Source: UBA12077 sp963665525
Lineage (GTDB): Bacteria; Bacteroidota; Bacteroidia; Bacteroidales; UBA12077
Reading direction: 5' to 3'
DNA: 64,000 bases
NCBI GenBank assembly: GCA_963665525.1
Contig: OY762280.1
Coordinates: 1,364,001-1,428,000, forward strand
This document shows, one piece after another, positions 9,378 through 16,986 of this stretch. Each line of letters starts with the position of its first letter. Position 1 is the first letter of the stretch. Made by a program: the position numbers and the translations under genes. The notes beneath the pieces are model-generated. The model did no database searches. It was not told where the DNA came from and saw nothing but the letters and a program-made list of their open reading frames with translations.

Positions 9378-9986
9378 TTATTTGAGTTTATTTTCAAATA
9401 CTTTTTTAAACTTTTTAATTTTAGGTGTGATGATGAAATTACAATAACCTTGTCCACGATTATGCTCGTAATAATCCTGATGGTAATCTTCTGCTTTATA
9501 AAAAATATCAAATTCCGAAATCTCTGTTACAATAGGCTTATCATAAATATTTTCATCTTCGAGTTTTTTCTTATAGATTTCAGCAAGTTCTTTTTGCTCT
9601 GTAGTATGATAAAATATAACCGATCTGTATTGCGTTCCTACATCAGCACCTTGGCGATTTAAAGTTGTTGGATCGTGGGTTTGCCAAAATACTTCCAAAA
9701 GCTCTTTATAGCTAATAATTTCTGGATTATAAGTTATTTGAATGACTTCTGCATGACCTGTTTCGCCAGTGCAAACTTGTTGATAGTTTGGATTTTTAAT
9801 TTTTCCACCAGAGTAGCCTGATACCACTTTTTCCACTCCTTTTAAACGATGAAATATAGCTTCTGTACACCAAAAGCATCCTGATCCGAATGTTGCAATT
9901 TCCATATTTTTGCGTTTTTGAGAATAACTTTCCTGATATCCTATCAACATCAGAAAAATAGTTACTATACTTAAAATATACTTCAT
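9378..9986 (-). CDS. msrA: Peptide-methionine (S)-S-oxide reductase MsrA, exported form
   Basis: 202 residues. The catalytic motif GSGCFWCTEAIF contains the nucleophilic Cys; downstream are HAEVIQITYNP, DVGTQYRSVIF and the EDYHQDYYE segment, all conserved in MsrA. The first about 22 residues (MKYILSIVTIFLMLIGYQES) form a signal peptide or anchor, so this copy probably repairs oxidised methionine outside the cytoplasm. Length is normal for a signal-bearing MsrA. Its own promoter and terminator surround it. Confidence 0.94.
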   Translation of the reverse strand: MKYILSIVTIFLMLIGYQESYSQKRKNMEIATFGSGCFWCTEAIFHRLKGVEKVVSGYSGGKIKNPNYQQVCTGETGHAEVIQITYNPEIISYKELLEVFWQTHDPTTLNRQGADVGTQYRSVIFYHTTEQKELAEIYKKKLEDENIYDKPIVTEISEFDIFYKAEDYHQDYYEHNRGQGYCNFIITPKIKKFKKVFENKLK

Positions 9987-10063
9987 AACTTTTTTAAGGA
10001 TAACAGTGATTAAAGTATAATGTTTATGAAACTGTTTGTATTTTTATGGTTTTATAAGAGCAC

Positions 10064-10594
10064 ATGAATTTTCGAGAACAATTATTAGCAGAACTATCAA
10101 AACGAAACACCGACTATATGGCTTCAGTCGTTGGAAATGATGAAGGTTTATTTAAACAACTTATGGAGCTTGTTTTTACCAACGAAAAAACTGTTTCGGG
10201 ACGTGCAGCCTGGGTGGTAGAAGGGATTTGGTTAAAATATCCTCATCTGATTGATCCTTATATTAGTCAAATGATTGACTTTTTACAAGTATCGAAATAT
10301 GATAACCAAAAGAGACATTTCCTAAAAATGCTGGAAACAAGAGATATTGGTGAATTAGATGAAGAACATTTAGGAATATTAATTGATCGATGCTTTACCT
10401 GGCTCGAAGATCCTGAGAGACCAACTGCTGTTAAAATGTTCTCGATGCAAATAATATATAATTACGTGGAAATTGAACCCGATTTAGCAGCTGAACTTAT
10501 CGCTATAATTGAAAACCAATTGGATGACAGTACCCCTGGATTTAAAAACCGAGGAGAGAAATTACTTAAAAAACTTTATAAACTAGTTGATTAG
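10064..10594 (+). CDS. Hypothetical helical protein, possibly HEAT-like
   Basis: 176 residues, no signal peptide or membrane segment. Predominantly helical with repeated amphipathic helices (for example VSGRAAWVVEGIWLKYPHL and PTAVKMFSMQIIYNYVE) that resemble HEAT/armadillo-type repeats. I recognise it only as a conserved Bacteroidota type of unknown function. Separate from the following ferredoxin gene, which has its own promoter. Confidence 0.6.
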   Translation: MNFREQLLAELSKRNTDYMASVVGNDEGLFKQLMELVFTNEKTVSGRAAWVVEGIWLKYPHLIDPYISQMIDFLQVSKYDNQKRHFLKMLETRDIGELDEEHLGILIDRCFTWLEDPERPTAVKMFSMQIIYNYVEIEPDLAAELIAIIENQLDDSTPGFKNRGEKLLKKLYKLVD

Positions 10595-10626
10595 AAAATA
10601 AAATAACAAATCTACATATCTATATA

Positions 10627-10656
10627 TTGTAATTTAAAATATTTCTTTTACTTTTG
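10627..10656 (+). promoter_or_regulatory. Bacteroidota-type promoter for the ferredoxin gene
   Basis: TTG at 10627-10629, a 19-base spacer, then TACTTTTG at 10649-10656, matching the -33/-7 (TTG, TAnnTTTG) consensus. The start codon follows 35 bases later. Confidence 0.65.
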
Positions 10657-10691
10657 CACCCGATTTTTAAATTATAGAAAAGAAAATAAAA

Positions 10692-10883
10692 ATGAAAAGG
10701 AATATTGTTGTAAACGAGAATTACTGTCCACAGAATCATCCATGTCCATCAACCGGAATATGTCCTGTTGGAGCCATTACTCAGAAAAGCCCTTATAGTG
10801 CACCAGAAATTGATTATGGTAAATGCACCGGATGTGGTATTTGCACAAGATCGTGTATGGTTTTTCAGTGTACGAACTGTTAA
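10692..10883 (+). CDS. Small 4Fe-4S binding protein (ferredoxin-like)
   Basis: 63 residues with nine cysteines. The C-terminal CTGCGICTRSC fits a [4Fe-4S] ligand set; the N-terminal part carries CPQNHPCP and GICPVGAI, which supply the remaining ligand with the usual CP. The final FQCTNC adds two more cysteines. It resembles small ferredoxin-like proteins of anaerobic or facultative Bacteroidota. An electron-transfer role is inferred from the motif; the partner is unknown. It has a clear promoter and a hairpin right after the stop. Confidence 0.82.
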   Translation: MKRNIVVNENYCPQNHPCPSTGICPVGAITQKSPYSAPEIDYGKCTGCGICTRSCMVFQCTNC

Positions 10884-10889
10884 AAATAA

Positions 10890-10907
10890 AAAGCCGGCTT
10901 TCTTTTT
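10890..10907 (+). terminator. Terminator between convergent genes
   Basis: Palindrome AAAGCCGGCTTT followed by CTTTTT, 6 bases after the ferredoxin stop. It touches the end of the convergent minus-strand gene. Confidence 0.65.
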
Positions 10908-11082
10908 ATTTAGGTTCCCAAAAACAACGTCTGGGCGAAACAATTCTTTCTTCAGTTTTTAAAACCTTCATGGCTTTATCTACTTCTTTTCGGTCTATTC
11001 CTGTTAATTCAACAATTTTTCCAGCATTTAAAGGCTCTCCTGCTTTTTTCATTGCATCAAGTACTTTTTGTGTATTTTCCAT
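10906..11082 (-). CDS. Small winged-helix (HTH) protein, 58 residues
   Basis: Frame starting MENTQKVLDAMKKAGEPLNA and ending RRCFWEPK. The pattern of helix, then GEPLNAGKIVELTGIDRKEV, then KAMKVLKTEERI is a compact winged-helix DNA-binding fold, as in MarR/IclR-type half domains. It is convergent with the ferredoxin gene. A small stand-alone regulator is likely; the target is unknown. Confidence 0.7.
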   Translation of the reverse strand: MENTQKVLDAMKKAGEPLNAGKIVELTGIDRKEVDKAMKVLKTEERIVSPRRCFWEPK

Positions 11083-11212
11083 TTTTAATTGTTTATAAGT
11101 TTCAATATCATAAAACAGATAAATTCAAAAAATGTTTAATGAATTTATAATTTTCAAGATGCAAATAACATCCTAATGAGATTAGGTGTTTAACATATTT
11201 TAACGCTCAAAG

Positions 11213-11283
11213 TACGAAAATAATCGTAGAAAAATTTGCAAGTACGAAATTTATCGTATATGTTTGTTACGAAAACATTCGTA
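11213..11283. promoter_or_regulatory. Three BlaI-type operators upstream of the blaI/blaR1 pair
   Basis: Three 16-bp inverted repeats of form TACGAA-N4-ATCGTA or close: TACGAAAATAATCGTA (11213-11228), TACGAAATTTATCGTA (11243-11258), TACGAAAACATTCGTA (11268-11283). Each is TACGA-N6-TCGTA. They lie 36-106 bases before the repressor start codon, so autoregulation of this operon is the natural reading. Confidence 0.85.
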
Positions 11284-11318
11284 GTGCATCAAAAAGTAAT
11301 TTAATTCGTCTATAGAAT

Positions 11319-11735
11319 ATGAGTTTAAAAAACAAACAGAATCCAACAGAAGCGGAACTTGAAATACTTCAGTTACTATGGGAGTTTGGTCCATCGACTG
11401 TTCGTTTTATTAACGAAAAACAAAACCTTGAAAAACACCTGCCTGCCGGCAAGGCTGGAGTCGGTTATACCACAACATTAAAAATAATGCAGATTATGAC
11501 TGAGAAAGGAATGTTAGATGTGAATAAAGAAAGCAGAAAACATGTTTATACTCCTACTGTTGATGAAGATGAAACAAAAAGTAAGCTATTAGATGGTTTT
11601 CTCAAGAAAACATTTTCGGGATCTGCCATGAAACTCGTAATGCAAGCTTTGGGAAATCATACACCATCTCCTAAAGAACTTGATGAGATAAAGAATTTAA
11701 TTAATGATATAGAAAATCAAAAAGATCAATCATGA
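11319..11735 (+). CDS. BlaI/MecI/CopY-family transcriptional repressor
   Basis: 138 residues with the family winged helix: PTEAELEILQLLWEFGPST, then VGYTTTLKIMQIMTEKGML as recognition helix, then a C-terminal dimerisation region. Three 16-bp operators lie just upstream and the M56 sensor gene overlaps its stop (ATGA), a classic repressor/sensor-protease pair. An oddity is a short insertion LPAGKAG between the second and third helices, encoded by the GC-rich CCTGCCTGCCGGCAAGG, unlike the AT-rich surroundings. It keeps the frame. No beta-lactamase gene is adjacent, so the regulon is unknown. Confidence 0.9.
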   Translation: MSLKNKQNPTEAELEILQLLWEFGPSTVRFINEKQNLEKHLPAGKAGVGYTTTLKIMQIMTEKGMLDVNKESRKHVYTPTVDEDETKSKLLDGFLKKTFSGSAMKLVMQALGNHTPSPKELDEIKNLINDIENQKDQS

Positions 11736-13648
11736 ATTTGATAGACGATTTATTAAATGATAGGATTATTACTGCTTTAGGATGGAATATTTTTCATCTT
11801 TTATGGCAGGGAATTATTGTAGCTGTTATTTTAAGTTTGGTTTTAAGATTGTTAAAGGCGAGATCGGCACAATTAAGATATGCCGTTTCCTTGATATCGC
11901 TCTTCTTAATGATAGGATTATCAATATTTAACTTTACGAATAATTTTGAGTCAAAGACCACAACTTTGGATCATCAGGATGAAATAGCCAAGACAAAGAA
12001 TAATCAATTATTTGTTCTTGAGTTGAAGGCAAATCCGGTAAAGGAAACAACATCAGAGATTATTACCAACTTTAAAGAAAAGGTGAATCGTATTGATAAG
12101 TATTTTCCCATGATGGTGAATTTATGGATGTTAGGGGTTTTTATTTTTACAGTAAAGTTCATATTAAGCTATGTTTATACGGTTCGATTAAAAACCCATC
12201 AGATAAAAGAAGTTACACCTCATTGGATCGAACGCCTTATTAGGGTTGAGCATTTACTGAAAATTAATAAAGCAGTTAAGTATATTGAATCATCTTTGGT
12301 TAAAGTTCCTTTGGTTATTGGTTATTTAAAACCTGTTGTAATTATTCCTACAGAAATGTTAACAGGAATGCCTGCAAACCAGATCGAAGCTATTATAGCT
12401 CACGAGATTGCTCATATTAGACGAAACGATTATATTTTCAATGTATTACAAACGATGATCGAAACCATACTATTTTTTCACCCTGGGGTATGGTACATTT
12501 CATCACAAATAAGAAAAGAAAGAGAAAATTCTTGTGATGATTTGGCAATAACTGCTTGCGAAGGATCGATAGTATTTGCCAAAGCATTGGTTTCGGTTCA
12601 AGAATTATCTCTGAATAAGTATTATTCCGCGGTTGCTTTTTCAGGTAAGAAAAAACATTTATTAAATCGAATTAAACGTATGATTATGAAACCAAAAGTA
12701 AAGTCAAATTTTGCAGATAAAATTATTGCTGCAATGATAATTATATCAGGTGTACTTGCATTATCGTTTACAACAAGTAATGAGAATGAATATCTTCCTG
12801 ATATAGAAATGTTTAAAGAAACTAAAGAACAAATAAGCGATATAAAAACGCTTAAAACTGAAATTAAAGAAGTAAAGAAGCATATTACGCCTGTCCCTGT
12901 TATAATGGATACTGTTCATATTTATAATGATTATCATGATGACCATTTTGAAATAGAAGACAATACTGTGATAAGAACTTATAAAAGAAATGGGAAAAAA
13001 CAGAAAATGAAATTTACATTAAAGAATGGTAAAGCTACTGACTTATATGTAGATGGAAAGAAGATTCCTGAGAAGGATTATGATCAGTATCAAGATGAAA
13101 TTGATGAAACTATGGATGATTTAAAAGAAGCCAAACATGATATTCGAGATGCGATGAAAGATATTGAGGATTTGGATCTAGAAGAGATTCATCGTGAAAT
13201 TGAACAAGCCATGAAAGATGTGCATGTTAATATGGAAGAAGTGCAAAAGGAAATTGCCAGGGCAATGGAAGATATTGAAACAGTCGACATAGAAGAAATC
13301 ATGGAAAATGTAGAGATGCATATTTCAGATTTGGAAGAAATGGATTTTGATTTTGATGAAGATATCCATTTTCATATAGAAGATTTTGATTATGATATTG
13401 ACCTGGATGAAGTTCGCGAAGAATTAGAGAGAGCTCGCGAGGAGATAAAAATGAATGTGGATGTAGCTGCTATTCAGAAAGAGATGATGAAGGTGCAAGA
13501 AGAGCTATCAAAAATTGATCATGAAGAGATATTGCGTCAAGCACAAGAAGACCTAAAAGACTTTGAAGCACCTAATAAGGAAGAAATAAGAAAAGATTTA
13601 GAAAAGACTTTGGAAGAACTTGAAAAGCTGGAGTTAGAAGAAAAATAA
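11732..13648 (+). CDS. BlaR1/MecR1-type M56 membrane metalloprotease with long acidic helical tail
   Basis: 638 residues. The N-terminal half has about four membrane segments and the zinc motif HEIAHIRRND (HExxH), followed by a further segment near residue 335. The sensor-protease is expected to cleave or inactivate the BlaI-type repressor encoded just upstream (4-base overlap). Instead of a penicillin-binding sensor domain, the last 280 residues are an extremely acidic, Met/Glu/Asp-rich, probably coiled-coil tail, common in Bacteroidota homologues. The inducing signal is therefore probably not a beta-lactam. Confidence 0.88.
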   Translation: MNLIDDLLNDRIITALGWNIFHLLWQGIIVAVILSLVLRLLKARSAQLRYAVSLISLFLMIGLSIFNFTNNFESKTTTLDHQDEIAKTKNNQLFVLELKANPVKETTSEIITNFKEKVNRIDKYFPMMVNLWMLGVFIFTVKFILSYVYTVRLKTHQIKEVTPHWIERLIRVEHLLKINKAVKYIESSLVKVPLVIGYLKPVVIIPTEMLTGMPANQIEAIIAHEIAHIRRNDYIFNVLQTMIETILFFHPGVWYISSQIRKERENSCDDLAITACEGSIVFAKALVSVQELSLNKYYSAVAFSGKKKHLLNRIKRMIMKPKVKSNFADKIIAAMIIISGVLALSFTTSNENEYLPDIEMFKETKEQISDIKTLKTEIKEVKKHITPVPVIMDTVHIYNDYHDDHFEIEDNTVIRTYKRNGKKQKMKFTLKNGKATDLYVDGKKIPEKDYDQYQDEIDETMDDLKEAKHDIRDAMKDIEDLDLEEIHREIEQAMKDVHVNMEEVQKEIARAMEDIETVDIEEIMENVEMHISDLEEMDFDFDEDIHFHIEDFDYDIDLDEVREELERAREEIKMNVDVAAIQKEMMKVQEELSKIDHEEILRQAQEDLKDFEAPNKEEIRKDLEKTLEELEKLELEEK

Positions 13649-13667
13649 ATTTGATATAAATTCAAAT

Positions 13668-13700
13668 AAAAACACCCACAAAATTTGCGGGTGTTTTTTT
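13668..13700. terminator. Bidirectional terminator
   Basis: Stem AAAAACACCC / GGGTGTTTTTTT with an AT-rich loop. It serves the plus-strand blaR1 gene and the convergent small lipoprotein gene. Confidence 0.85.
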
Positions 13701-13707
13701 ATTCTTT

Positions 13708-13986
13708 TTAGTAACACGGTAATGCTTCAAGTTCATCTTGTAAAGTAGCTCTCAACGCATCTGTTAATGCAGGACAATCACTATCTAAATAGTCTTCTAT
13801 GGCATCTTTTAAAGCTAGGCAGTTTGCATTACTGTCGTCAGTAATATAAGTGGAAGCTGCAGAAGAATAATCAAGAGCAAGTTGAGTACAGTTGAATGGA
13901 TTATCATCATCATCGCACGATGAAATAAAAGCTCCTGTGGTTGCTAAAAGAGCAACAACGCTTAATAATAAGATTACTTTTTTCAT
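13708..13986 (-). CDS. Small lipoprotein, 92 residues
   Basis: Signal peptide with lipobox GAFISSC, then an acidic DDDDNP tether typical of exported lipoproteins. The mature part is about 65 residues and contains four further cysteines (FNC, NANC, DSDC, LPC), possibly two disulfides, and is mostly helical. I do not recognise the family. Convergent with blaR1 and sharing its terminator, so linkage to that regulator is not evident. Confidence 0.75.
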   Translation of the reverse strand: MKKVILLLSVVALLATTGAFISSCDDDDNPFNCTQLALDYSSAASTYITDDSNANCLALKDAIEDYLDSDCPALTDALRATLQDELEALPCY

Positions 13987-14128
13987 TGTTAGTTGGTTTT
14001 AGATTAGTTAAAAGATATTTTGTATCTAATATAAGTAAAAACAATATTAACATCAACCAGTTCAATATTATTTTATCAATATAGATTTATTATTAATAAT
14101 CAAAAATATCAGAAGTTTAACCAAAGAC

Positions 14129-14929
14129 TTAGCTTGAGATTGGATTTCCGCAATTCGAACAAAATTTATCTTCTGGCTTTAACTTTTTACTACATTTCTT
14201 ACACTTTAGAGCACTATTAACAAAGTTTTGTTTGGTAATTTCAGCAGAAACAATCCCAGTAGGAACAGCAATAATAGCATATCCAACAATCATAATAATG
14301 GAAGATATAAATTGCCCAAGGGAGGTTTGCGGTGAAATATCCCCATATCCCACTGTTGTAATAGTTACAATGGCCCAGTATATACTTCGGGGAATGCTGT
14401 CAAAACCATTAGCTTCTCCTTCTATAACATACATAAATGCACCAATAATTATGACGATGTTGAGTATCGCAAAAAGAAAAACACCTATTTTTCGAAAACT
14501 GGCTTTTATTGCCAGTACAATGAGCTCTCCTTGGTTCATAAGATAGTTTAGCTTAAAAATCCTAAAAACACGTAATAGTCGGATAGCTCGAATAACGATT
14601 AAAACATGTGTTCCTGTTAAAGCTAAACTTAAATAGGTAGGAATAATCGATAAGAAGTCAATGATTCCTAAAGCACTAAATATATATTTGAATGGTTTAG
14701 GCGAAACCCAGATTCTTGTAAAATATTCGATAGTAAATAAAATGGTAAAGAACCACTCAGAATAAATAAAGAGTGTTGTATATTCTGTTCGTAAGGTTTT
14801 AAGGCTTTCTAAAATTACAATAGCAATACTAAATAGGATGGCCCAAAGAAGAACAATATCAAATAATCTGCCAGCATGAGTATCAGTGCCAAAAATGATT
14901 TTATAAAGTTTTTTCCTAAACAAACTCAT
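14129..14929 (-). CDS. Voltage-gated-type K+ channel with C-terminal zinc ribbon
   Basis: 266 residues. About six membrane helices; an Arg-rich segment (IRAIRLLRVFRIFK) looks like an S4 voltage sensor, and the pore loop contains TVGYGDISP, the potassium selectivity filter. After the last helix, a short zinc ribbon (KCKKC ... CSNCG) ends the protein. The ribbon on a Kv-like channel is common in environmental bacteria and may tune assembly. Monocistronic, in the inner membrane. Confidence 0.92.
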   Translation of the reverse strand: MSLFRKKLYKIIFGTDTHAGRLFDIVLLWAILFSIAIVILESLKTLRTEYTTLFIYSEWFFTILFTIEYFTRIWVSPKPFKYIFSALGIIDFLSIIPTYLSLALTGTHVLIVIRAIRLLRVFRIFKLNYLMNQGELIVLAIKASFRKIGVFLFAILNIVIIIGAFMYVIEGEANGFDSIPRSIYWAIVTITTVGYGDISPQTSLGQFISSIIMIVGYAIIAVPTGIVSAEITKQNFVNSALKCKKCSKKLKPEDKFCSNCGNPISS

Positions 14930-14955
14930 ATAATTTCTTTTGTTCTAAAAATACA

Positions 14956-14984
14956 AAAACTTCCACAGATAAAGTGGAAGTTTT
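14956..14984 (-). terminator. Terminator after the M19 dipeptidase gene
   Basis: Stem AAAACTTCCAC / GTGGAAGTTTT with a short loop, 24 bases after the stop of the minus-strand gene. Confidence 0.8.
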
Positions 14985-15007
14985 ATAATTATTGACGACT
15001 AGCGTAT

Positions 15008-16228
15008 TTAAATTGCTTTATACTTTTCTACTTCCCTAAATACCCTTAAAAAGTTTTCGCCCCATATTTTTCGAATATCTTCTGTAGTATACCCACGTTT
15101 AATAAGCTCAATGGTTATATTCTTCATTTCGCTGGCATCTTTACAATCCTGAAGACCTCCTCCTCCATCAAAGTCAGTACCTATTCCTACATAATCAATT
15201 CCAATAGTTTTTACTACATGGTCGATATGATCTACTGCATCGGATACGGTGGCTAATTCTTTAGGATATTTAATTTGCAATGCTCTCCATTCCTTACTGG
15301 CTTGATGGTGTTCTTGTTCAGTTAAATCTTGAAAGTGATTCCATTTTTCTCTTAAAACCTGGAATGCAGAATCTCTTTCCGGATAAGGTTTAGGTTCCTT
15401 AATATAATCGCTTAAAATACAAATCTGAATAACACCTCCATTTTCTTTTAGTGCATAAAGCATATCATCATCAAAATTTCGAGGATTATCGCAAATGGCA
15501 CGAACACTGGAATGAGATGCTATGATTGGAGTTTTCGACAATCTTAAAACATCGTAATAGGCTGAATCTGAAATATGCGAAACATCAATGATCATTCCTA
15601 AACGATTCATTTCTTGAACAACCTCTTCTCCAAATGGACTTAAACCATTAAACTCAGGGCCTTTTTTATCGGTCGATGAATCACAAATATCATTATTCCT
15701 GGTATGACAAAGTGTAATATATCGGGCTCCTAAATCATAAAACTCTTTTATATTATTGATATCATTTCCAATAGGATAAGCATTTTCTACTCCAATATAG
15801 ACAGTGCTTTTACCTTTTTCTTTAATGGAATACACATCATCGGCTTTTAATGCGATCTCTGCCTGATCAGGATAGAGACTGATTTTTTCGTGCAAGGCAT
15901 CAAAAATCTCCAGTGCCCGTTGTTTTGCTTTTTTATTACCTTCTTCATTTCTCTTTCCCTGACCAATAAATACAGCCATAAATGCAGCATCTAACCTCCC
16001 GGCTTTCATTCTTGGAAAATCGATACGCGTATGTGTGCTGTCAAAGTTATTCCATTGCCCAATATCAAAATCGGGTTCAAGAAAATTTAAAGGAGTATCC
16101 GAGTGGGTATCAATGGATACCATTTCATCGTGCATTTTTTCTGCTTTTTGTTCAAGAGTTTCACTTGTACAAGCACTGATTAGCATTAGTAAAATACCAA
16201 TCCATAAAAAGTATTTTTTAGAGTTCAT
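15008..16228 (-). CDS. Membrane dipeptidase (peptidase M19), lipoprotein
   Basis: About 406 residues from the start at 16228, chosen because MNSKKYFLWIGILL leads directly to a lipobox ISAC; a longer start 14 codons upstream would bury the signal. Zinc-binding motifs of renal dipeptidase-type enzymes are visible: IDTHSDTP near the N-terminus, the Glu in GVENAYP, IDVSHIS, and ASHSSVRAICDNPRN. GIGTDFDGGG near the C-terminus is also typical. It hydrolyses dipeptides outside the cytoplasm. Followed by its own terminator. Confidence 0.9.
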   Translation of the reverse strand: MNSKKYFLWIGILLMLISACTSETLEQKAEKMHDEMVSIDTHSDTPLNFLEPDFDIGQWNNFDSTHTRIDFPRMKAGRLDAAFMAVFIGQGKRNEEGNKKAKQRALEIFDALHEKISLYPDQAEIALKADDVYSIKEKGKSTVYIGVENAYPIGNDINNIKEFYDLGARYITLCHTRNNDICDSSTDKKGPEFNGLSPFGEEVVQEMNRLGMIIDVSHISDSAYYDVLRLSKTPIIASHSSVRAICDNPRNFDDDMLYALKENGGVIQICILSDYIKEPKPYPERDSAFQVLREKWNHFQDLTEQEHHQASKEWRALQIKYPKELATVSDAVDHIDHVVKTIGIDYVGIGTDFDGGGGLQDCKDASEMKNITIELIKRGYTTEDIRKIWGENFLRVFREVEKYKAI

Positions 16229-16479
16229 ATAAATATTTTTTTGAGTATAAGATTCGATTTCTTTGACCAATAATATTTTTAAAAGTTTAATTCAATTTTT
16301 GTGTTTATGTTCAAATGTATTAAATATTTATTCGATTCCTTTTTAGAGATTCTGTATTTAAATACTATTAAAGAATGTTTTTGATGTTAAGGAACACTTA
16401 TTCATATGTCAATAGTCATAATTTACTTGTACTTCTATCTGTATTTTTGCTAATATTTTTAACTTAAATATTAAACAAA

Positions 16480-16929
16480 ATGGCTATATCAACATTAAAA
16501 TTAGAAGGTAGAATTCAAGAAGGATTTAAAACAGAGATTAAATGTTCACATGATTTTATTATCGACCAGCCTAAACAAGGTGGTGGACAAGATTTAGGAC
16601 CAAATCCAATGGAAATTTTCTTATCGTCATTACCAGCATGTATCTGTGCTATTGGAAGAATTATTTCGAATCAGAAGAGATTGAATGTTAGAGCTATCAA
16701 TGTAAAATTAGAAGCTGATATTGATAAGAATTTCCTTTTAGGACAAACAGAAGAAGGAAGAGCTGGCTTTACAGAAATAAGAACTTTTGTTGACATTGAT
16801 GCAGATATGACAATGGAAGAAAAACAAGCTTACTTAGAAGAAATTGAAAGAAGATGCCCAATAGCTGATAATATGATTAACAATACTACAATTAAAGCTA
16901 TGCTTGTTGAACCTGCTTCATTAAACTAA
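16480..16929 (+). CDS. OsmC-family protein
   Basis: 149 residues, the usual length of OsmC/YhfA proteins. The central helix with LSSLPACICAIGRI holds the first conserved cysteine, and RRCPIADNM near the C-terminus the second; together they form the peroxidatic pair. Expected role is reduction of organic hydroperoxides in the cytoplasm. A TATTTTTG at 16442-16449 fits the -7 element; no -33 TTG at the right distance was seen. Confidence 0.88.
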   Translation: MAISTLKLEGRIQEGFKTEIKCSHDFIIDQPKQGGGQDLGPNPMEIFLSSLPACICAIGRIISNQKRLNVRAINVKLEADIDKNFLLGQTEEGRAGFTEIRTFVDIDADMTMEEKQAYLEEIERRCPIADNMINNTTIKAMLVEPASLN

Positions 16930-16950
16930 TAATAGTTTATAAAAGATAAA

Positions 16951-16980
16951 AAAAAAGGGTTCCTGTTTGGAACCCTTTTT
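16951..16980. terminator. Bidirectional terminator between osmC-like and S9 peptidase genes
   Basis: Perfect stem AAAAAGGGTTCC / GGAACCCTTTTT with a short loop between two convergent genes. Confidence 0.85.
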
Positions 16981-16986
16981 ATATTT

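Noticed and set aside
9200..9662. Frames on both strands overlapping the end of msrA
   Set aside because: Low-complexity Ile/Phe/Lys-rich translations of AT-rich DNA, overlapping a well-supported msrA gene and its terminator.
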